A DNA stretch of 64,000 nt from the NCBI GenBank assembly GCA_022447185.1, contig JAKVAY010000043.1, positions 52,263 through 116,262 of the forward strand, given 5' to 3'. The DNA comes from Fuerstiella sp. GTDB taxonomy: Bacteria > Planctomycetota > Planctomycetia > Planctomycetales > Planctomycetaceae. Under the pieces are notes generated by a model. That model had not been told where the DNA came from. It saw only the letters and a program-made list of their open reading frames with translations, and did no database searches. How positions within the stretch are numbered: the first letter of the stretch is position 1; every line of letters starts with the position of its first letter. Of this stretch, positions 19,071 to 28,542 are shown in pieces. A program made the translations under genes and the position numbers.

Positions 19071-20015
19071 ATGAGCTGTTTGTTAATCACTGACGATGAC
19101 ATTTCCAGATACCTGAGCATGCCGCAGGCGGTGACCTGCATGGAAGAGACTTTTCGACTGCACGCGGCCAATGCATTGATAGCGCCGGCACGCTCTGTGT
19201 CCGATTTGGCGGAAGCCGGCAAACTCGTGTTTACTGTCGGGGGCTTCACCGGCGAACAATCGTTGGTCGGATTTCGAGCCTATGACATGAAACATTTCAA
19301 ATCGAGCGAACGAGACGAATTGGTAGCAGTTTTCTGCGGCAGCACCGGTTCAATCAAGGCGATCGTCACAGGAACGCAACTGGGTCCGATTCGAACCGGC
19401 GCCATCGGCGGTGTGGCCATCAAATATTTATCACGTCCCGATTCCAAAGTGTTGGGACTCATCGGAACCGGCCCCCAGGGACGAACTCAGTTGCAGGCCG
19501 CTGCAGCTGTTCGACAGTTTGAAAAGATCAGTGTCTTCAGTCGCAATCCGCAACGTTGTAGTGAATTTGCTGCGCAAATGAGCAGCGAACTAAATCAACC
19601 GGTACTGGCAGCAACCTCGGCGCAAGAAGCAGTCGAAGACGCGGACGTGCTGATTAGCGCGACGGTGAGCTCAACTCCGGTGATTCGGGCCGACTGGCTC
19701 AAACCGGGAGTCCATATCAACAACATCGGGCCAAAGTTCAAAAACAACCACGAATTTGGTCTCGACGTGGCCGAACGGGCAGCCCAACTGGTAACAGATA
19801 CTCTGGCCCAGGTTGATGATTACGGTGATGAGTTTATCACGGCAGAAACCCCACTGCACAAAAGGCTGCAGGAACTTGCACCGGTCGTGGCAGGGAACGA
19901 CTCTGTCGACCGAACCTCGGAAGAAATCACCTTGTTCTATTCACTGGGACTTGCCGGAACTGAGGTGACGCTGGCAGCTTTGGTCGCAGAACGAATGGCA
20001 GCACAGGTTTCATGA
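19071..20015 (+). CDS. Ornithine cyclodeaminase / mu-crystallin family dehydrogenase
   Basis: 314 residues, the normal length of the family. The Rossmann motif GTGPQG lies at about 132-137 after the typical VLGLIG strand, followed by AAAAVRQFEKISVFSRN. The N-terminal substrate domain has the family's RTGAIGGVA stretch. Members are NAD(P)H-dependent deaminating cyclases or imine reductases (ornithine to proline, alanine dehydrogenase, ketimine reductase); which one applies cannot be told from the sequence. It is convergent with the minus-strand sugar-acid cluster, so a shared role is possible but not shown. The start ATG follows an AGGGCGATTAA stretch. Confidence 0.85.
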   Translation: MSCLLITDDDISRYLSMPQAVTCMEETFRLHAANALIAPARSVSDLAEAGKLVFTVGGFTGEQSLVGFRAYDMKHFKSSERDELVAVFCGSTGSIKAIVTGTQLGPIRTGAIGGVAIKYLSRPDSKVLGLIGTGPQGRTQLQAAAAVRQFEKISVFSRNPQRCSEFAAQMSSELNQPVLAATSAQEAVEDADVLISATVSSTPVIRADWLKPGVHINNIGPKFKNNHEFGLDVAERAAQLVTDTLAQVDDYGDEFITAETPLHKRLQELAPVVAGNDSVDRTSEEITLFYSLGLAGTEVTLAALVAERMAAQVS

Positions 20016-20223
20016 GACCATTGATTTGTTCACGACGCGATTCGAAGTCTGTAAACGACCTGGTCGACTTCCCAACCGATGAAGCTAAAGACTCGCTGGA
20101 TTGGTGTCAAAGTTGTCACAGATTCCGGACGTGAAATCACTCATCGCGGCAACCGCAAAGCAGCAATACTTCCTGAGCTCACCTGCGTGCGTGATCCAAC
20201 AGTCCCGTCTTCTTCAACGTGAA

Positions 20224-21057
20224 TCAGGTCTTCTGTCTTTTCGGGGGAGCGGCGGCGACACCTTCCAGGCCACCGCTCACACGCAACACTTCCCCGGTGA
20301 CCCATGCCGACGCCGGGCTGCACAGAAACGCGACTCCGTTCGCGATATCTGCAGCGTCTCCCCAGCGTCCCAGTGGAACAGCTTTCTCTATCCGATTGAC
20401 CATTTCATCCATGGAAATGTTCAGGCTTTGGCGACGCTGATCCATGACAGACTTATTGAAGTCCGTATACACAGGGCCGGGACAAACCGCATTGACACGG
20501 ACACCATAGGCCGCCAGTTCCAGCGACAGTGTACGTGTTAGCATGATAACTGCAGCCTTGGCAACGTTGTACGCCGCGACCAGTGCTGCAGGATTCTGCC
20601 CGTTGATCGATGAAATATTGACGATGGAACCGGATTCCTGCCGCTCCATGATCGCCCCACCGGCGCGGCAACAGTAAAATGTCCCGTTCAGAGTAATGTT
20701 CATGACACGGTGCCACTCTTCATCGCTCAGATCGACTGTCGGCGTCACGGTCTGTCCGACTCCCGCATTGTTGACAAGGATGTCAAGACTTCCATGTTTT
20801 TCGACAACATTGTCGAAAAATGCCGTCACGCCGGCGCTGTCGGCAACATCGAGTGCTGCCGGATGAACGTTAAGTCCGTCCTGCTGAAGACGATCAGCTT
20901 CGGTCTGCACTTTGTCCTGCTGCAAATCCGCCATCACCACAGTTGCACCATCGCGGGCCAGTCGTTCACCCATCGCGAGTCCGAGCCCCTGAGCCGCTCC
21001 GGTCACGACAGCAATCCGGCCGTTAAGATCAGTCCTGTCCACCGTTTGATCACTCAT
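20224..21057 (-). CDS. Short-chain dehydrogenase/reductase (last gene of sugar-acid cluster)
   Basis: 277 residues. Classical SDR: coenzyme motif TGAAQGLG at 19-26, D-x-A at DVADSAG, structural NNAG at about 96-99, and catalytic S150, Y163 and K167 (YNVAK). Its ATG overlaps the stop of the upstream aldolase gene by four bases (ATGA), so translation is coupled. The Asp at the end of the second strand (ADLQ) suggests preference for NAD over NADP. In this context it probably oxidises or reduces a sugar, sugar acid or its aldol product. The C-terminal tail APPKRQKT is outside the domain. Confidence 0.88.
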   Translation of the reverse strand: MSDQTVDRTDLNGRIAVVTGAAQGLGLAMGERLARDGATVVMADLQQDKVQTEADRLQQDGLNVHPAALDVADSAGVTAFFDNVVEKHGSLDILVNNAGVGQTVTPTVDLSDEEWHRVMNITLNGTFYCCRAGGAIMERQESGSIVNISSINGQNPAALVAAYNVAKAAVIMLTRTLSLELAAYGVRVNAVCPGPVYTDFNKSVMDQRRQSLNISMDEMVNRIEKAVPLGRWGDAADIANGVAFLCSPASAWVTGEVLRVSGGLEGVAAAPPKRQKT

Positions 21058-21815
21058 CCTCTGACATCCTCAATAAACTGTCTTGAATTCTTCGCCATAT
21101 GAGCAATGGCGTGTGTCGCCAGGTAACGCACGCCCAGGTCGGTATATCGTCGAGCCGCGTCCACGTCCGCTGCAATACAGCCGGCGATCTTCCCGGCGGC
21201 CACAATGCGTTTGATGCAGTCTTCAACACAGGTGACGACTTTGGGATCTTTGGCCTTTCCTGGAACCCCCAGGCTGTTGGACAGATCAACCGGACCGACG
21301 TAGTACACGTCAATACCATCGACTTCCAAAAGTTGATCCAGATTATTGGCTGCATCGATGTGTTCAATATGAGCAATTACCATCGTTTCACGATTTGCAG
21401 CCGCGGTGTACTCCGACATTGAACCTTTGAGCCCGTACTGAGATGCTCTCACACCTGCCAGTCCCCGATGTCCCTGCGGTCCGTATTTCGCACTGGCCAC
21501 CATCCCCCGGGCTTCATCCACCTCGCTGATTTCCGGCACGTGAATGCCCAGTGCACCAACGTCCAGAGCTCGAAGGATCAAATGACCGGTATTGTGAGAC
21601 ACGCGGATAATGGGTGTCACTTCAGCATACTCGGCCGCGCGCACCATGTCTTCAGCCATACCAATATCGACCGGCCCGTGTTCCATATCGATGACGACGA
21701 AATCAAAGCCGAGCAGACCAACGATCTCGGTTAACCTTGCGGACGGCACATACACGAAACTGCCGATCACGAGCTCTCCGGCCTCCAGTTTTCGTTTTGT
21801 CGTATTAACGTTCAT
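21054..21815 (-). CDS. HpcH/HpaI-type class II aldolase
   Basis: 253 residues, full length for the HpcH/HpaI (PF03328) family of metal-dependent pyruvate aldolases, which cleave 2-keto-3-deoxy sugar acids and related 4-hydroxy-2-oxo acids. Visible motifs: DFVVIDMEHGPVD, the metal-ligand Glu in HVPEISEVDEAR, GHRGLAGVRASQYG and VYYVGPVDLSNSLG with the second acidic ligand. The ATG directly follows the stop of the preceding SDR with no gap, and its own stop overlaps the next SDR start by four bases. The three genes are therefore tightly coupled. Exact substrate (for example a 2-keto-3-deoxy-hexonate) is not determined. Confidence 0.9.
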   Translation of the reverse strand: MNVNTTKRKLEAGELVIGSFVYVPSARLTEIVGLLGFDFVVIDMEHGPVDIGMAEDMVRAAEYAEVTPIIRVSHNTGHLILRALDVGALGIHVPEISEVDEARGMVASAKYGPQGHRGLAGVRASQYGLKGSMSEYTAAANRETMVIAHIEHIDAANNLDQLLEVDGIDVYYVGPVDLSNSLGVPGKAKDPKVVTCVEDCIKRIVAAGKIAGCIAADVDAARRYTDLGVRYLATHAIAHMAKNSRQFIEDVRG

Positions 21816-22592
21816 TCAGTTGTCTTTCTCATATTCATAGAACCACGGAACCTGCGAGAACATGCCGCCATCGACGTAGAGAGTTTGTCCGGTGACGAAA
21901 TTCGATTTCTCTCCGGCCAGGAACACGACCGCATGAGCCACATCGCTGACGTTTCCCACACGTCCCATGGGGGTACGAGAACCCCACTCTCCGGCATAGT
22001 CCGGGTCTTCCAGACTGGTTCTCTCGATTTCAATGGCACCCGGTGCCACGCAGTTGACAGTGATCCCGTAACGGCCAAGCTCAACAGCACTGACAGTCGT
22101 AAATGTTTCAATTCCACCCTTGGAAGCACAATAGTCGCTCAACATGGGGAAGGGGGCTTTGTTGGCCGCCGAACCAATGTTGATGATGCGCCCACCCCGC
22201 TTTTGCATAAACCGACCAGCCTGTTGAGTACACAGAAACGTACCTTTCAGATTGGTACGGATCGTGCGGTCCCAATCTTCTTCTTTTAGATCGAGCATCG
22301 CTTTCCACGTCTGGACACCAGCATTGTTCACCAACAGATCGATTGTTCCAGTCTGTTCGATAAATCGCTGAAACATTGACGAAACCTGATCGCTGAAGCC
22401 AATATCCGCCTGCAGCAGCCACGCGTCACAACCGACATCGCGGATTGATTTTACCGTTTCTTCCGCACCGGATTCATCCCGGCAATAATTGACTCCAACG
22501 TTCCAGCCGTCTTTAGCAAGGTCGACAGCGATTCCACGTCCGACACCCTTGCTGGCACCTGTCACGAGGGCGTTTCTCGTCTGCGCGCTCAT
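21816..22592 (-). CDS. Short-chain dehydrogenase (glucose-1-dehydrogenase-like)
   Basis: 258 residues. SDR with coenzyme motif TGASKGVG at 11-18, NNAG near 89-92, catalytic S141, Y154 and K158 (YCASK) and the C-terminal GQTLYVDGGM that typifies the 3-ketoacyl reductase/glucose dehydrogenase branch. A strong ribosome site AAAGGAGAG lies eight bases before the ATG. It is the first gene of a three-gene coupled unit (SDR, aldolase, SDR) and follows the Gfo/Idh gene by 118 bases. Likely acts on a sugar or sugar lactone in the same pathway. Confidence 0.88.
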   Translation of the reverse strand: MSAQTRNALVTGASKGVGRGIAVDLAKDGWNVGVNYCRDESGAEETVKSIRDVGCDAWLLQADIGFSDQVSSMFQRFIEQTGTIDLLVNNAGVQTWKAMLDLKEEDWDRTIRTNLKGTFLCTQQAGRFMQKRGGRIINIGSAANKAPFPMLSDYCASKGGIETFTTVSAVELGRYGITVNCVAPGAIEIERTSLEDPDYAGEWGSRTPMGRVGNVSDVAHAVVFLAGEKSNFVTGQTLYVDGGMFSQVPWFYEYEKDN

Positions 22593-22710
22593 TGACTCTC
22601 CTTTGGCGTACGACGTTGAAAGAAATATCCGTTTGCTGACCCATCATCTCAATCTCATCTCTGCGTCTGCAGATGAGAAACTGATGGTCCGAAATTTGTT
22701 GGCAACGACC

Positions 22711-23871
22711 TTACATCGAAACCCAGCTTGAGTTGTTGCTGGCTGACTCCACGGCAGAGTAGATGAACTGCATCCCGCGAAGACCATCGTTCACGGTTGG
22801 AAAATCGTACTCTTCCGTCTTCATCGGGTTGCCGTCAATATGCCGTCTGACCGCATCTGCCACTCCAACATAGATATTAGCAAAGGCTTCCAGATAACCT
22901 TCCGGATGTCCGGTTGGAACACGAGTTGCCGCCGCTGCCACATCGGACAGATAGCCCTGTCCACGTGTCAACGTTTGTCGTGGTTCCCCGTATTTGTAAA
23001 CCTCAAGGTAATTTGGATTTTCCTGCGCCCATTTAATCGCACCTTCAGAACCATAGACGCGAAGAGTCAATCCATTTTCCTCACCAGTGGCGACCTGACT
23101 AATGCAAAGGACACCCTTACCACCTCCGCTGAAGCGGAGGAGCGCGTTTACGTCTTCGTCGAGCACACGATCGGGCAGAAACGTACTCTTGTCTGCACAT
23201 AACTCGGAAACCGGATCTTCCGTGACATATTCCAATAGATTGACGCAATGCGTCCCCACGTCTCCCAGCGTTCCTCCGATTCCTGATCGCTTGGGATCCA
23301 CGCGCCACTCAGCCTGCTTCTGGCCGAGCTTCTCGTGCGGTACCATGAGAAAATCCTGCAGATACTCAACGATGGCTTTGCGCACAGTACCGATCTCACC
23401 AGACCGAACCATGTGCCGGGCATGTCGAATCAGAGGATGTCCGGTGTAATTGTGAGTCAGCGCGAAGACCAGTCCCGACTTTTCCACCAGTTCGACAAGT
23501 TCCTTTGCCTCATCGAGCGTATGTGTCATCGGCTTGTCACACACCACGTGAAAGCCGGCGTCAAGAAACGCCTTTGCAATCGAAAAGTGTGACGAATTCG
23601 GCGTCACAATACTCACGAAGTCGATACGGTCGTCACCGGACCGCTGCGCCTCAGCGGTTGCCATCTGCTGGTAAGTGTCGTAACAGCGATCCGGGTCCAG
23701 GTAGAGTTGCTTTCCGGTCGTCTTCGTGTTCTCCGGATCCTGAGAGAAACTTCCTGCCACAAGTTCAATCTGCCCGTCAAGAGCGGCGACCAAACGGTGG
23801 ACACCACCGATGAAGGCCCCCTGACCTCCGCCAACCATGCCCATTCGCAGTTTGCGTTTCCAGGAATCCAT
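22711..23871 (-). CDS. Gfo/Idh/MocA family oxidoreductase
   Basis: 386 residues. The ATG at 23871 is chosen over a 44-residue upstream extension because AGGAGA stands eight bases before it and the protein then begins with the Rossmann strand. Motifs: GMVGGGQGAF (about 11-20), the CDKP motif with Lys113 (a variant of the family's EKP catalytic lysine), and GGTLGDVGTHCVN with Asp and His of the active-site block. Such enzymes oxidise or reduce a sugar hydroxyl with NAD(P). The adjacent upstream gene is a TIM-barrel isomerase, a pairing seen in inositol catabolism and in 3-keto-glycoside pathways. Substrate is unknown. Confidence 0.9.
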   Translation of the reverse strand: MDSWKRKLRMGMVGGGQGAFIGGVHRLVAALDGQIELVAGSFSQDPENTKTTGKQLYLDPDRCYDTYQQMATAEAQRSGDDRIDFVSIVTPNSSHFSIAKAFLDAGFHVVCDKPMTHTLDEAKELVELVEKSGLVFALTHNYTGHPLIRHARHMVRSGEIGTVRKAIVEYLQDFLMVPHEKLGQKQAEWRVDPKRSGIGGTLGDVGTHCVNLLEYVTEDPVSELCADKSTFLPDRVLDEDVNALLRFSGGGKGVLCISQVATGEENGLTLRVYGSEGAIKWAQENPNYLEVYKYGEPRQTLTRGQGYLSDVAAAATRVPTGHPEGYLEAFANIYVGVADAVRRHIDGNPMKTEEYDFPTVNDGLRGMQFIYSAVESASNNSSWVSM

Positions 23872-24018
23872 GTTCTGTCTCCTCTGTGTTGATTGTTCTC
23901 TGTCTATCGATTTGGACAGCATGTCCTGAACGTGGCACACCAAATCTCGGGCAAAAACACGCCATTCCAACGGACACTCAAGCCGAACGCCTGGAGTCCA
24001 CACTCCCTGTCAGATCAA

Positions 24019-25068
24019 TCAGCCAAATCCAAGAATCCGGCGGTTGGCTTCGACATCGACACCACTCGCAGCAAAGTCGTCAAATGCGACATCCGATGTT
24101 TCGATGATATGCCTGGAAATAAACGGCGCACCTTCAGCAGCACCCTGCTCCGGACTTTTGACGGCACATTCCCACTCCAGCACGGCCCAACCGGAGTAAC
24201 CAGCCTCGGTAAGCAATGTGAAAACGCTGGTGAAATCCACCTGACCGTCACCCAGAGAACGGAACCGTCCGGCTCGACCGGCCCAGGACTGATATCCCCC
24301 ATAAACACCGACACGTCCGCTGGGTCGAAACTCAGCGTCTTTCACATGGAAACCTCGAATACGATCTTTGAAGATCCGAATGAATTCAAGATAGTCAAGT
24401 TGCTGCAACAGGAAATGGCTGGGGTCATAGTTGATGCAGGCGGCAGGATGATCATCTGTATGTTCGAGAAACATCTCAAAGGTAGCACCATCGTACAGAT
24501 CTGAGCCCGGGTGCAGTTCGTAGCCAAACGCTTTGCCTCGCTCATGTGCATAGTCGAGCAGCGGTCTCCAGCGACGAGCCAGTTCTTTGAAAGCTTCGTC
24601 AATGATGCCTTCGGGACGCTGAGGCCACGGATACGCCATATGCCAGGCTAAACCACCAGACAACGTGGGGATCAGATCGATACCCATGTGTACTGATGCA
24701 TCAACACATTTACGTAGTTGTTCGGAGGCCCACTCAGTTCTCTCATTACCGCGAAGACCATCGGGATGGAAACCCTCGAACATGATTTCGTAGGCAGGAT
24801 GGATCGCCATCACCTGACCAGAGAGATAAGCGCCCAGTTCGGTTGGCACGAGTCCCATCTCGCTGAGTTGACCTCGATAGTCATCGCAATAAGTTTTGGA
24901 TTCAGCCGCGGTGTCACGGTCAAAGACGCGAGCATCCCACGCCGGAATCTGTACACCCCTGTAGCCGAGTTCAGCCACCCATTTTCCGATATTCTCCAAG
25001 TTATTGTAGGGTTCTTCGTCTCTTAGAAACTGAGCAAGAAAAATCGCCGGACCTTTAATACCTGGCAT
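24019..25068 (-). CDS. Sugar phosphate isomerase/epimerase-like TIM barrel
   Basis: 349 residues of the AP-endonuclease-2-like TIM-barrel superfamily (PF01261). The ATG at 25068 follows GGGGAGCG, a good ribosome site. Metal-ligand-like positions are seen in GYELHPGSDLYDGATFEMFLE, NYDPSHFLLQQ, RGFHVKDAEF and the final WAVLEWECAV, giving the family's Glu, Asp, His, Glu set. It is the first gene of the minus-strand cluster and is followed by the Gfo/Idh gene after 147 bases. Isomerisation, epimerisation or lyase action on a keto-sugar is likely; sugar phosphate as the true substrate is not certain. Confidence 0.88.
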   Translation of the reverse strand: MPGIKGPAIFLAQFLRDEEPYNNLENIGKWVAELGYRGVQIPAWDARVFDRDTAAESKTYCDDYRGQLSEMGLVPTELGAYLSGQVMAIHPAYEIMFEGFHPDGLRGNERTEWASEQLRKCVDASVHMGIDLIPTLSGGLAWHMAYPWPQRPEGIIDEAFKELARRWRPLLDYAHERGKAFGYELHPGSDLYDGATFEMFLEHTDDHPAACINYDPSHFLLQQLDYLEFIRIFKDRIRGFHVKDAEFRPSGRVGVYGGYQSWAGRAGRFRSLGDGQVDFTSVFTLLTEAGYSGWAVLEWECAVKSPEQGAAEGAPFISRHIIETSDVAFDDFAASGVDVEANRRILGFG

Positions 25069-25871
25069 GGAACGCTCCCCGTGGTCCAATTCTGCTTTTG
25101 AAACCCAATCCGCACCCGTCGCGCATTAAATATGGTCAACTCGGTTCGTTGCCGGACACAACGGGTCTGGCCTGCAAAACGCTCGCCACTGATGATAAAT
25201 GCGTCGATTTCTGTTGGCGAATGCGAGGGTGTATTTGAGACAGAATCGTATTGATTCGCAAGCGGCTTCACCATGCGTCTGCTGTTGAACACAATCCAAC
25301 GTACCGAACGAAGTTCCCGATTCGTCCGATCCGCACTTCTTTCGAGGGCAGGAAAAAAGGGCACTGGCCCGGATCAGAACGGTTGAGTTGGTACAGACTG
25401 ACTGAAGCAAACAGACGGACCTCTGTCCGATTTTCTAATGCAAAAAGACTTCACAGGATCAGTCCTGCTCATCCCATAGGCTCCCATAAGGAACATGACC
25501 CGGACTCACCAGCGTTCGTAACCGACGATCCCGACGCGATCTGTCGAATTCAGTTTAAATCTAATTGCTGTCACCTCGCTGGACGCTTTTCAGCCGAAAT
25601 ACGTCGACTTCCAGTGAGATATGGGTGCGAACACCCGGCAGAAAGACGTTATGGTGGTGTCCGGCCTGCAATTTTCAGCCAGATGTTTCGTCGCAGGCCG
25701 AGTCGAGTTAGACTTGTTGTTTCGGTAGACTTATTCACATTGAGTCAGGTTTTCAGAGCAACCAGCGGGAGTTCCAGCGCGGTGGAAAGTGGTCGCTCTC
25801 ATGGTCTGAGACACTGCCTTGTTAGAATCTGGTCGAACATCCGGCAGAGGTGTGAGGTTGAACTTGTGACT
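25069..25871. other. Long divergent intergenic region before the tandem PSD1-DUF1501 operon
   Basis: 803 bases between the minus-strand sugar cluster and the plus-strand PSD1 operon. The PSD1 frame happens to stay open up to 25251, but that translation is Arg/Ser/His-rich with no signal or domain, so it is treated as non-coding. A TTAGAAT box at about 25820-25826 could be a -10 element for the operon, without a convincing -35. Nothing else was recognised. Confidence 0.45.
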
Positions 25872-28508
25872 ATGACGGTATCTCTCTCAAGCACTGTCTC
25901 TGTGACAGTTGCTGTTGCTGTCCTGGCATTCACCAGGGCAATTGGAGCCAACGATACGGACACCCAACAAACGGTCACGACGCATGATGTGATTCCGGTT
26001 TTGCTGTTGCGATGCGCAGCCTGTCACGGACGTCAGCATCAAGATGGGGGACTGGACCTGCGTACGAAGGCCACGATTCTGAAAGGAGGCCAGTCCGGTC
26101 CGGCTGTCGTTCTCGGAGAACCAGAAAACAGTCTGATACTGAAAAGAATCCATGCCGAGGAAATGCCGCCTCGCAAACGCCTGATTGATGCCAGTGTCAA
26201 GCCCATGGAACCAGGCGAGATTCAGCTGTTAACGGCCTGGATCAGGGCTGGAGCACCGGATGGCGAAAACCCTTCGCGGGAGTCTGACGGGGAGTCTCTG
26301 GTCACCGATGAAGATCGAGAATTTTGGGCGTTTCAGCCACCAGGTGAATTCGCAGCGCCGGATGTCCGGCACGCCAACCTCGTCCGTAATGCTGTTGATG
26401 CATTTGTTCTCGAGAAACTGGAAGCCAAAGGACTGAGCCTTTCTCCGGCAACCGATCGAAGAACGTTGGTCCGAAGGGCCGCGTTTGATCTGACCGGACT
26501 GCCGCCGGAACCGGATCTGCTCGAAACATTTTTGGAGGACAGTCGTCCAGATGCGTGGGAACGATTAATTGACACACTTCTTTCCTCGCGCCGATACGGA
26601 GAGCGCTGGGGAGGCTACTGGCTTGATCGAGCAGGTTATGCGGACACCGAGGGCGAGCGGGAACAAGACATCCTCAGACCATATGCATACCGTTATCGCG
26701 ACTATGTGATCCGCGCATTCAACTCGGACAAACCATATGACCGTTTCCTTCTTGAACAACTCGCGGGTGACGAACTCGCCGACTACGAAAACGCCGAAGA
26801 AATCACACCTGAGATCTATGACAATCTCGTGGCAACGGGATTTCTCAGAATGGTGCCGGATCCGACATGGTTCAACGTCACCGGGTTTGTGCCCAACCGA
26901 CTGGATGTCGTTGCCGATGCGGTTGACGTCCTTGGATCGGCCGTGATGGGTTTGACCATCAAGTGCGCCCGCTGCCATGAACACATGTTCGATCCGATTC
27001 CTCAGGAGGATTACTATTCTCTGACTGCCATCTTTAAAGGAGCGTATGATGAGCACGACTGGTTGAAACCGAATGCAGACGACCTGCTCAAATCCATCAA
27101 TAAGGGAAGACACTCGTTCCGGAATCTGCCTCATGTGCCGGCGGAAGAGCTTCGTCAATGGAAAGAACGTGACGAGGAATTGCAGGCTGAGATCAGTGCC
27201 GTGAAGGAAGCCTTGAGCGTGGGAACGGCACCAATCCGGCAGCAGTATTTGGACAAGCAGATTGCCGAACTGTCGGAAACCATCCGGAGCGACGTACGGC
27301 GAGCAGTGGACACCGCGGCCGATGAACGCAATGAGCATCAGAAGGAGTTAATCGCAAAGTTTGAATCAACACTGTTTCCGGATGATGAACAGCTCAAAAC
27401 GTTTAGTGAAGAATTTAAGAAAGCAGTCGAAGAGGCCAACAAAAAAACTGCCTCACTCAAAAAACAACGTCGTCCAAGACCGATGATCCGTGCTCTCTGG
27501 GATCGTGGTGAACCCTCACCAACGTATCTGCTGAACCGTGGAAGCTATCTCCAGCCGGATCAACTCATCGAACCTGCGGCCCTTTCCGTACTGTCGACGA
27601 GCAAACTCGATATTAAACCACCGTGGCCGGGGTCGAAAAAAACGGGGCGCCGCCTGGCGCTGGCAAAGTGGCTGGTGCAGCCCGATCACCCGCTGACGGC
27701 ACGTGTGATGGTGAACACGATCTGGAAGCATCACTTCCGACATGGTCTCGTAAAATCACTGGATAATTTTGGACTCACCGGCAGCCTTCCTACTCATCCC
27801 GAACTTTTGGACTGGCTGGCAAGAGAGTTTGTTCGATGCAACTGGAGCATCAAGGACATGCACCGATTGATCATGAACTCCGGTACATACCGGCAGTCAT
27901 CTCTGGTGAAATCGGAACACGAACAACACGACCTGGATAACGACCTGCTGTCTCGGTTTCCGATGAAACGCATGGAGGCTGAGGCACTGTGGGATACCCT
28001 GCTGTACATTTCCGGTCGTCTGGACGAGACCCCGTTCGGATCCGCCAACGGAGTCAACGTAAGGGCCGACGGTCTGGTGACGGCGATTGGCACCGACAAA
28101 GGCTGGCGGCGCAGCATTTATGTCGAGCACAACCGCAAACAAAACATGACGATCCTCGAGTGCTTCGATCTGCCACGCCCGACTCCAAACTGCCTGGAAC
28201 GAAAACAATCAACCGTTGCACCTCAGGCATTACACCTCCTGAACAATGAAATTATCGACCAGTTGATGCTCTCGTTTGCCGACCGCGTGATCAATAAAGC
28301 CGGTGCCAATTCCGAGGAACAGATCAGAGCCTGTTATTCCCTCGCTCTTGGCCGACCACCAATAGCCGAAGAGAACCAGTTCGCAACAGAGACACTTAGT
28401 CAACTGCGGGAAGCGCGGAGCAAAGGAAAATCTGATCCGAATCTACGGGCCGTGGCGGACCTGTGTCATATTTTGATCAATTCCGCTGAATTCATTTACA
28501 TCGACTAA
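25872..28508 (+). CDS. PSCyt1-PSCyt2-PSD1 protein, copy A of a tandem pair
   Basis: 878 residues from the ATG at 25872, which gives a clear signal peptide (MTVSLSSTVSVTVAVAVLAF...AIGA). PSCyt1/PF07635 heme domain: C48-A-A-C-H with the downstream LDLRTKATILKGGQSGPAVV and EEMPPRK stretches. PSCyt2/DUF1549 runs at about 165-400 (KLEAKGLSL, FDLTGLPPEPD, RYGERWGGYW) with a second CxxCH, CARCHEHMFDP. A charged coiled-coil linker covers about 430-530. DUF1553/PSD1 extends from about 585 to the end (GRRLALAKWLVQPDHPLTARVMVN). It therefore has two heme-binding motifs. It precedes a DUF1501 gene by 34 bases and begins the four-gene operon. Biochemical function is not established. Confidence 0.92.
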   Translation: MTVSLSSTVSVTVAVAVLAFTRAIGANDTDTQQTVTTHDVIPVLLLRCAACHGRQHQDGGLDLRTKATILKGGQSGPAVVLGEPENSLILKRIHAEEMPPRKRLIDASVKPMEPGEIQLLTAWIRAGAPDGENPSRESDGESLVTDEDREFWAFQPPGEFAAPDVRHANLVRNAVDAFVLEKLEAKGLSLSPATDRRTLVRRAAFDLTGLPPEPDLLETFLEDSRPDAWERLIDTLLSSRRYGERWGGYWLDRAGYADTEGEREQDILRPYAYRYRDYVIRAFNSDKPYDRFLLEQLAGDELADYENAEEITPEIYDNLVATGFLRMVPDPTWFNVTGFVPNRLDVVADAVDVLGSAVMGLTIKCARCHEHMFDPIPQEDYYSLTAIFKGAYDEHDWLKPNADDLLKSINKGRHSFRNLPHVPAEELRQWKERDEELQAEISAVKEALSVGTAPIRQQYLDKQIAELSETIRSDVRRAVDTAADERNEHQKELIAKFESTLFPDDEQLKTFSEEFKKAVEEANKKTASLKKQRRPRPMIRALWDRGEPSPTYLLNRGSYLQPDQLIEPAALSVLSTSKLDIKPPWPGSKKTGRRLALAKWLVQPDHPLTARVMVNTIWKHHFRHGLVKSLDNFGLTGSLPTHPELLDWLAREFVRCNWSIKDMHRLIMNSGTYRQSSLVKSEHEQHDLDNDLLSRFPMKRMEAEALWDTLLYISGRLDETPFGSANGVNVRADGLVTAIGTDKGWRRSIYVEHNRKQNMTILECFDLPRPTPNCLERKQSTVAPQALHLLNNEIIDQLMLSFADRVINKAGANSEEQIRACYSLALGRPPIAEENQFATETLSQLREARSKGKSDPNLRAVADLCHILINSAEFIYID

Positions 28509-28542
28509 CGCTGACTGGGTTTCTCCCTGACATGGCAAAACA

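Noticed and set aside
25251..25871. 207-codon upstream extension of the first tandem PSD1 gene
   Set aside because: The frame is open, but its translation is Arg/Ser/His-rich without domain or signal, and a proper signal peptide starts at the ATG at 25872.
26565..27338. 257-codon open frame antisense to the first tandem PSD1 gene
   Set aside because: Antisense shadow with no motif or ribosome site.
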